Assembly: GCA_017442765.1 (NCBI GenBank)
Contig: JAFRZC010000120.1
Coordinates: 1-16,464, forward strand
Direction: 5' to 3'
Origin: Prevotella sp.
GTDB taxonomy: Bacteria; Bacteroidota; Bacteroidia; Bacteroidales; Bacteroidaceae
Length of the DNA stretch: 16,464 nucleotides
In this document: piece by piece, positions 13,680-16,464 of the stretch
Layout of the letters: each line of letters begins with the position of its first letter
Numbering within the stretch: the first letter of the stretch is position 1
The notes under the pieces: model-generated
What the model saw: only the letters and a program-made list of their open reading frames with translations
Told to the model about the DNA's origin: nothing
Database searches by the model: none
Program-made: the position numbers and the translations under genes

Positions 13680-14699
13680 ATAGTTTGGAATCCCTCTGAG
13701 GTGATTTGTCATCTGGGGCCGATAGCCGTGCGGTGGTATGGCATGTGTTGGCTGGTGGGTATCGTGCTGGGTTACTTTACGGTGAAATGGCTTTATCGCG
13801 ACCAGAAGGTGAGAGACGAGCTGTTCGACCCGCTGTTCATCTACTGCTTCCTCGGCATCCTCATCGGTGCAAGGCTGGGTCACTGTCTGTTCTACGAGCC
13901 CGAGGTGTGGCTCAGCTCGTGGCAGCGCGTGCTCGAAATCTTCATCCCCATACAGATTGAGCCGGGTGGCGGATGGCACTTCACCGGCTATGCCGGACTG
14001 GCCTCGCACGGCGGAACGCTCGGGCTGATGATAGCCCTGTGGCTCTACTACCGCAAGACGAAGATGAACCTCTGGCATGTGCTCGACGACATTGCCATCG
14101 CTACCGGCATCACTGCCTGTTTTATCCGTCTGGGCAACCTCATGAACTCCGAAATCATCGGCAAACCGACCGATGTGCCTTGGGCATTCATCTTCGAGCA
14201 GGTCGATATGCAACCGCGACACCCCGGACAGCTCTACGAGGCCGTCGCCTATCTGCTGCTCTTCTTCCTCATGTTAACCATATATAGAAGAGATAAAAGG
14301 TTGACAAGTAAACGAGTTGACAAGTTGACAAGTAAACGAGTTGACAAGTTGACAAGTAAACAAGTTGACAAGTTGACAAGTAAACGAGTTGACAAGTTGA
14401 CAAGTAAACGAGTTGACAAGTTGACAAGTAAACAAGTTGACAAGCAGGATGAGACTAACAACTCGTCAACTCGTCAACTTGTCAACTCGTCAACTAAATT
14501 GCGTGTGGGCACGGGATTCTATTTCGGACTGTGTCTGACCTATATCTTCACCTTCCGCTTCTTCATAGAATATACCAAGGAGATACAAGTGGCCAAGGAG
14601 GCTGCTTTCGCACTGAACATCGGGCAGCAGCTGAGCATTCCCTTTATTATCCTCGGTGTGGCCTGCATGATTAGAGGAGTTAAGAAGTTAAGAAGTTAA
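13662..14699 (+). CDS. lgt: Prolipoprotein diacylglyceryl transferase Lgt with a 65-residue repeat insert
   Basis: Inner-membrane enzyme that moves diacylglycerol from phosphatidylglycerol to the lipobox cysteine of prolipoproteins. Seven or so hydrophobic segments are seen. Family motifs: [12 protein letters not shown] (69-80), SHGGTLG with His116, the Lgt signature RLGNLMNSE (Arg156, Asn159, Asn162, Glu164), HPGQLYE (187-193), and KLRVGTGF with Arg281, which lines up with an arginine conserved in the family. At 345 residues it is about 65 longer than usual. The excess is residues 214-278: six repeats of LTSK(R/Q)VDK and then [17 protein letters not shown], encoded by an expanded inverted-repeat element. 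It lies between the last two membrane segments, just before Arg281. The last residues (RGVKKLRS) and the stop codon are encoded by the start of the intergenic repeat copy D. Confidence 0.96.
   Translation: MNYELYIVWNPSEVICHLGPIAVRWYGMCWLVGIVLGYFTVKWLYRDQKVRDELFDPLFIYCFLGILIGARLGHCLFYEPEVWLSSWQRVLEIFIPIQIEPGGGWHFTGYAGLASHGGTLGLMIALWLYYRKTKMNLWHVLDDIAIATGITACFIRLGNLMNSEIIGKPTDVPWAFIFEQVDMQPRHPGQLYEAVAYLLLFFLMLTIYRRDKRLTSKRVDKLTSKRVDKLTSKQVDKLTSKRVDKLTSKRVDKLTSKQVDKQDETNNSSTRQLVNSSTKLRVGTGFYFGLCLTYIFTFRFFIEYTKEIQVAKEAAFALNIGQQLSIPFIILGVACMIRGVKKLRS
14300..14494 (+). repeat. Coding inverted-repeat element in lgt, expanded copy
   Basis: The left arm is six tandem 24-nt units (14301-14444), each three 8-nt GTTGACAA/GTAAACGA-like subunits. 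The encoded sixth-position variants run R,R,Q,R,R,Q, which shows a 72-nt block duplicated in tandem. A 14-nt loop (14445-14458) and a 36-nt right arm (14459-14494) match the leuS copies in length and frame. Confidence 0.95.
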
Positions 14700-14794
14700 G
14701 AAGTTATCGCTTCGCTCGTCCTTCGGACAGTAGTTAAGCCATTAGTGTCTCTATAGGAGGCCATAGTTGGCAAAACTATCGGCTTAACTTCTTT
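14677..14794 (-). repeat. Intergenic GTTAAG-arm repeat element, copy D (inverted)
   Basis: Same orientation as copy C but shorter, without the outer ACTTCAGAAAGTTGAA end. It begins with GTTAAGAA units inside the lgt 3' end. The core differs from the others: CCATAGTTGGCAAAACTATCGG gives a 6-bp stem ATAGTT/AACTAT where copy A has ATAG paired with CTAT plus possible G-U pairs. Confidence 0.85.
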
Positions 14795-14822
14795 ACATAA
14801 TTATCAATTATCAATTAATAAG

Positions 14823-15449
14823 ATGACAATGAGAAAAATTTTTTTAGCAGGCATAGCCATTGGGGCTATAGCGTTGATGGCGGTAGGGGCTACGCTTCTT
14901 CCCAACGACGAGGGGAAGCCCACGAAAAAGTACAGGGTGATAGACTATCCCTCGCCTAATTTCAATCCCGACTCGGTGAACCGTGTGGAGGGGGTCGTCC
15001 TGCACCATACCGCCGAGCCTACCGTGGAGCGTTCGCTCGAAGTGCTCACCTCGCCCGAGCGCGGCGGCGTAAGCACCCATGTCGTCATCGACTACGACGG
15101 CACCCGCTATTTGATGTTCCCGCCCGAGGTGGTGGCCTATCATGCCGGTTTCTCTATCCTCAACGGCAAGGAACGCTGCAACTATTTCACCATCGGCATA
15201 GAGTTTCAAGGCAACACGTTGGAACGGCCGTTGACGGAAGACCAGATACAGAGCGCGGTGGAATATCTGCTGCCTATCATGGCACAATACAACATTCCGC
15301 TGAAGAATGTTGTCACCCACGAGATGGTCCGCATGGCCTACAAACGGAAGTATCCGAAGAAGAAATGCTATAACAAGAACGACATCACACAGACGGAATA
15401 CCGCCGTGTGATGAAAGCACTGCGCGAGGCGCTGGACGACAGTCAGTAA
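14823..15449 (+). CDS. N-acetylmuramoyl-L-alanine amidase (Amidase_2/T7-lysozyme type)
   Basis: A 208-residue peptidoglycan amidase that cuts the bond between MurNAc and L-Ala; exported or anchored by a hydrophobic N-terminus (about residues 5-27). The domain spans about 37-205: VVLHHTAEP with the zinc histidine (His61 or His62), YHAG (His107), FTIGIEFQGN with Glu127, VVTHEMV with His166, and KKKCY with Lys180 and Cys182. The Lys-x-Cys spacing matches T7 lysozyme rather than the DPG-aspartate of AmpD, so zinc is probably held by His, His, Cys. In Bacteroidetes such genes often come from or resemble prophage lysins, but no phage genes are near. A second ATG at 14829 could also be used. A 7-nt TTATCAA repeat lies just before the start; a hairpin follows the stop. 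Confidence 0.9.
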   Translation: MTMRKIFLAGIAIGAIALMAVGATLLPNDEGKPTKKYRVIDYPSPNFNPDSVNRVEGVVLHHTAEPTVERSLEVLTSPERGGVSTHVVIDYDGTRYLMFPPEVVAYHAGFSILNGKERCNYFTIGIEFQGNTLERPLTEDQIQSAVEYLLPIMAQYNIPLKNVVTHEMVRMAYKRKYPKKKCYNKNDITQTEYRRVMKALREALDDSQ

Positions 15450-15484
15450 ACGCGCTGGCGACAAGGCAGAATAGCTTTCTTCAG

Positions 15485-15525
15485 ACAAAAGACCGGCTTT
15501 CATGATGCGAAAGCAGGTCTTTTGT
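15485..15525. terminator. Bidirectional hairpin terminator between amidase and mutS
   Basis: ACAAAAGACCGGCTTTC (15485-15501) pairs with 15509-15525 at 16 of 17 positions around a 7-nt loop. The A-run on one side and the T-run on the other let it act in both directions, fitting the convergent genes on each side. The T-run lies within the stem rather than after it. Confidence 0.7.
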
Positions 15526-15528
15526 AAA

Positions 15529-15617
15529 GTAATATAATATATATTACTCGGTAAAAGTATATATATTACTCAGTAATATAATATATATTGGTCGGTAATA
15601 TAATATATATTACTTTG
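15529..15617. repeat. Four tandem 22-bp AT-rich palindromic units
   Basis: Units start at 15529, 15551, 15573 and 15595, exactly 22 nt apart. Each is close to GTAATATAATATATATTACTCG, with arms GTAATATA/TATATTAC. Unit 2 varies in its left half (GTAAAAGTA) and unit 3 in its right (TTGGTCG). The array is almost pure A and T in a GC-rich region. Confidence 0.93.
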
Positions 15618-15702
15618 TGAAAGACGGTCTTTTGAATTGTGAAAGGTTGTTTTTCGTGTTACAGGGGCTTTTCTCCAGCTATCCTCAGTCTTGGGAGCTA
15701 TC

Positions 15703-16464
15703 CTATTTTCCCGTGACAATGTTTTTGAGTAGCCAGAGTTTGTTGAGTGCTTCGACGGGTGTGAGGTTGTCGATGTCGAGGCCTACGATTTCGTCGCGTA
15801 TCTGTGAGAGCACGGGGTCGTCGAGTTGGAAGAAAGAGAGCTGCATACCCTCGCGCGACTGCTCCAGCGCTTGTGCCGAGGGTTTGCCCACGCTGCCCAC
15901 CTGTGCGTTGTCGGCCTCTAACTGTCCGAGGATGACATTGGCGCGCTTGACGATGGACTTGGGCATGCCGGCGATGTCGGCCACATGGATACCGAACGAG
16001 TGCTCCGACCCGCCACGCTCGAGCTTGCGCAGGAAGATGACCTTGCCATCGACCTCCTTTACCGAGACATTATAATTCTTAATCCGCCGGAAGTTCTTCT
16101 CCATCTCGTTCAGCTCGTGATAGTGGGTGGCGAAGAGCGTGCGGGCCTGTGCGTGAGGGTGCTCGTGCAGGTATTCGACGATGGCCCAGGCAATGGAGAT
16201 GCCGTCGTAGGTGGAGGTGCCGCGCCCCAGTTCATCGAAGAGCACAAGCGAGCGCGGGGTGACGTTGTTGAGAATGCTGGCGGCCTCAGTCATCTCAACC
16301 ATGAAGGTCGATTCACCCAGCGCGATGTTGTCGCTGGCTCCCACACGGGTGAAGATTTTATCCACCAGTCCGATTCTGGCACTTTCCGCGGGCACAAAGC
16401 AACCAATCTGCGCAAGCAGGGTGATGAGGGCCGTCTGTCGTAGCAAGGCCGACTTACCTGCCAT
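15703..16464 (-). CDS. mutS: DNA mismatch repair ATPase MutS, C-terminal part (5' end outside window)
   Basis: MutS recognises mismatches and recruits MutL. Only the last 253 codons are in the window, and the frame stays open to the edge, so this is a cut gene and not a truncated one. The visible part begins inside the Walker A loop ([14 protein letters not shown], normally preceded by GPN), followed by [16 protein letters not shown], Walker [25 protein letters not shown], and [18 protein letters not shown] of the helix-turn-helix dimer region. Near the C-terminus QLSFFQ is a likely beta-clamp binding motif, and the last 35 residues form the usual helical dimerisation segment. The Met at the edge belongs to Walker A and is not a start. 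Composition is normal. Confidence 0.96.
   Translation of the reverse strand: MAGKSALLRQTALITLLAQIGCFVPAESARIGLVDKIFTRVGASDNIALGESTFMVEMTEAASILNNVTPRSLVLFDELGRGTSTYDGISIAWAIVEYLHEHPHAQARTLFATHYHELNEMEKNFRRIKNYNVSVKEVDGKVIFLRKLERGGSEHSFGIHVADIAGMPKSIVKRANVILGQLEADNAQVGSVGKPSAQALEQSREGMQLSFFQLDDPVLSQIRDEIVGLDIDNLTPVEALNKLWLLKNIVTGK

Noticed and set aside
14301..14494. CRISPR-like array in lgt
   Set aside because: Units of 8 or 24 nt touch each other without spacers and are translated in frame.
16462..16464. ATG at the window edge as the mutS start
   Set aside because: The Met is inside the Walker A motif; the gene continues beyond the window.

Overview
The window looks like the chromosome of a Prevotella-type member of the Bacteroidetes. 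Three things point there: gene content (tandem ompH/skp genes next to murI, leuS followed by yitT, three DUF4252-type proteins, the MutS and YchF sequences), two promoters of the Bacteroidetes form (TTTG or TTG, about 19-20 nt, then TAnnTTTG) before leuS and ychF, and the absence of strong Shine-Dalgarno sites. Genus is an inference; no rRNA or tRNA gene is visible.

Layout. 1-3091 (+): two periplasmic OmpH/Skp-like chaperones, an unrecognised exported protein and glutamate racemase murI, the last two overlapping by 4 nt. 3092-3420: gene-free, with a 7-nt tandem repeat and scattered TTTTGC/GCAAAA motifs. 3421-5517 (-): an AT-rich, probably acquired gene fusing a RecB-like nuclease domain to a DUF2075-type superfamily 1 helicase/ATPase; a candidate defence gene. 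5626-9543 (-): yitT and leuS, an operon with a good promoter. 9544-9844: gene-free, rich in palindromes. 9845-12193 (-): a tight five-gene operon, DUF4252, DUF4252, ECF sigma factor, membrane anti-sigma-like protein, DUF4252. 12383-15449 (+): ychF, lgt and an N-acetylmuramoyl-L-alanine amidase. 15450-15702: a hairpin and four 22-bp AT-rich repeats between convergent genes. 15703-16464 (-): the 3' part of mutS, cut by the window edge. Much of the window serves the envelope (OmpH, MurI, Lgt, amidase, secreted DUF4252 proteins).

The most unusual signal is a set of short-unit inverted-repeat elements. One family has arms of 8-nt GTTGACAA-like units around a 14-nt loop. It sits inside coding sequence, in the same orientation and reading frame, three times: twice in leuS and once, expanded, in lgt. 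It adds peptides of the type VDKLTSEQ...[13 protein letters not shown] to essential enzymes without breaking them, much as Rickettsia palindromic elements do. A second family, with 8-nt GTTAAGAA-like units around a conserved core of about 100 nt, fills four intergenic spaces (before and after ompH1, after ychF, after lgt). A third, with 7-nt ACTTATC units, surrounds the start of the second ompH and encodes part of its signal peptide. Similar 7-nt stutters sit beside several start and stop codons. I infer one general process that creates or spreads 7-8 nt-unit inverted repeats in this genome.
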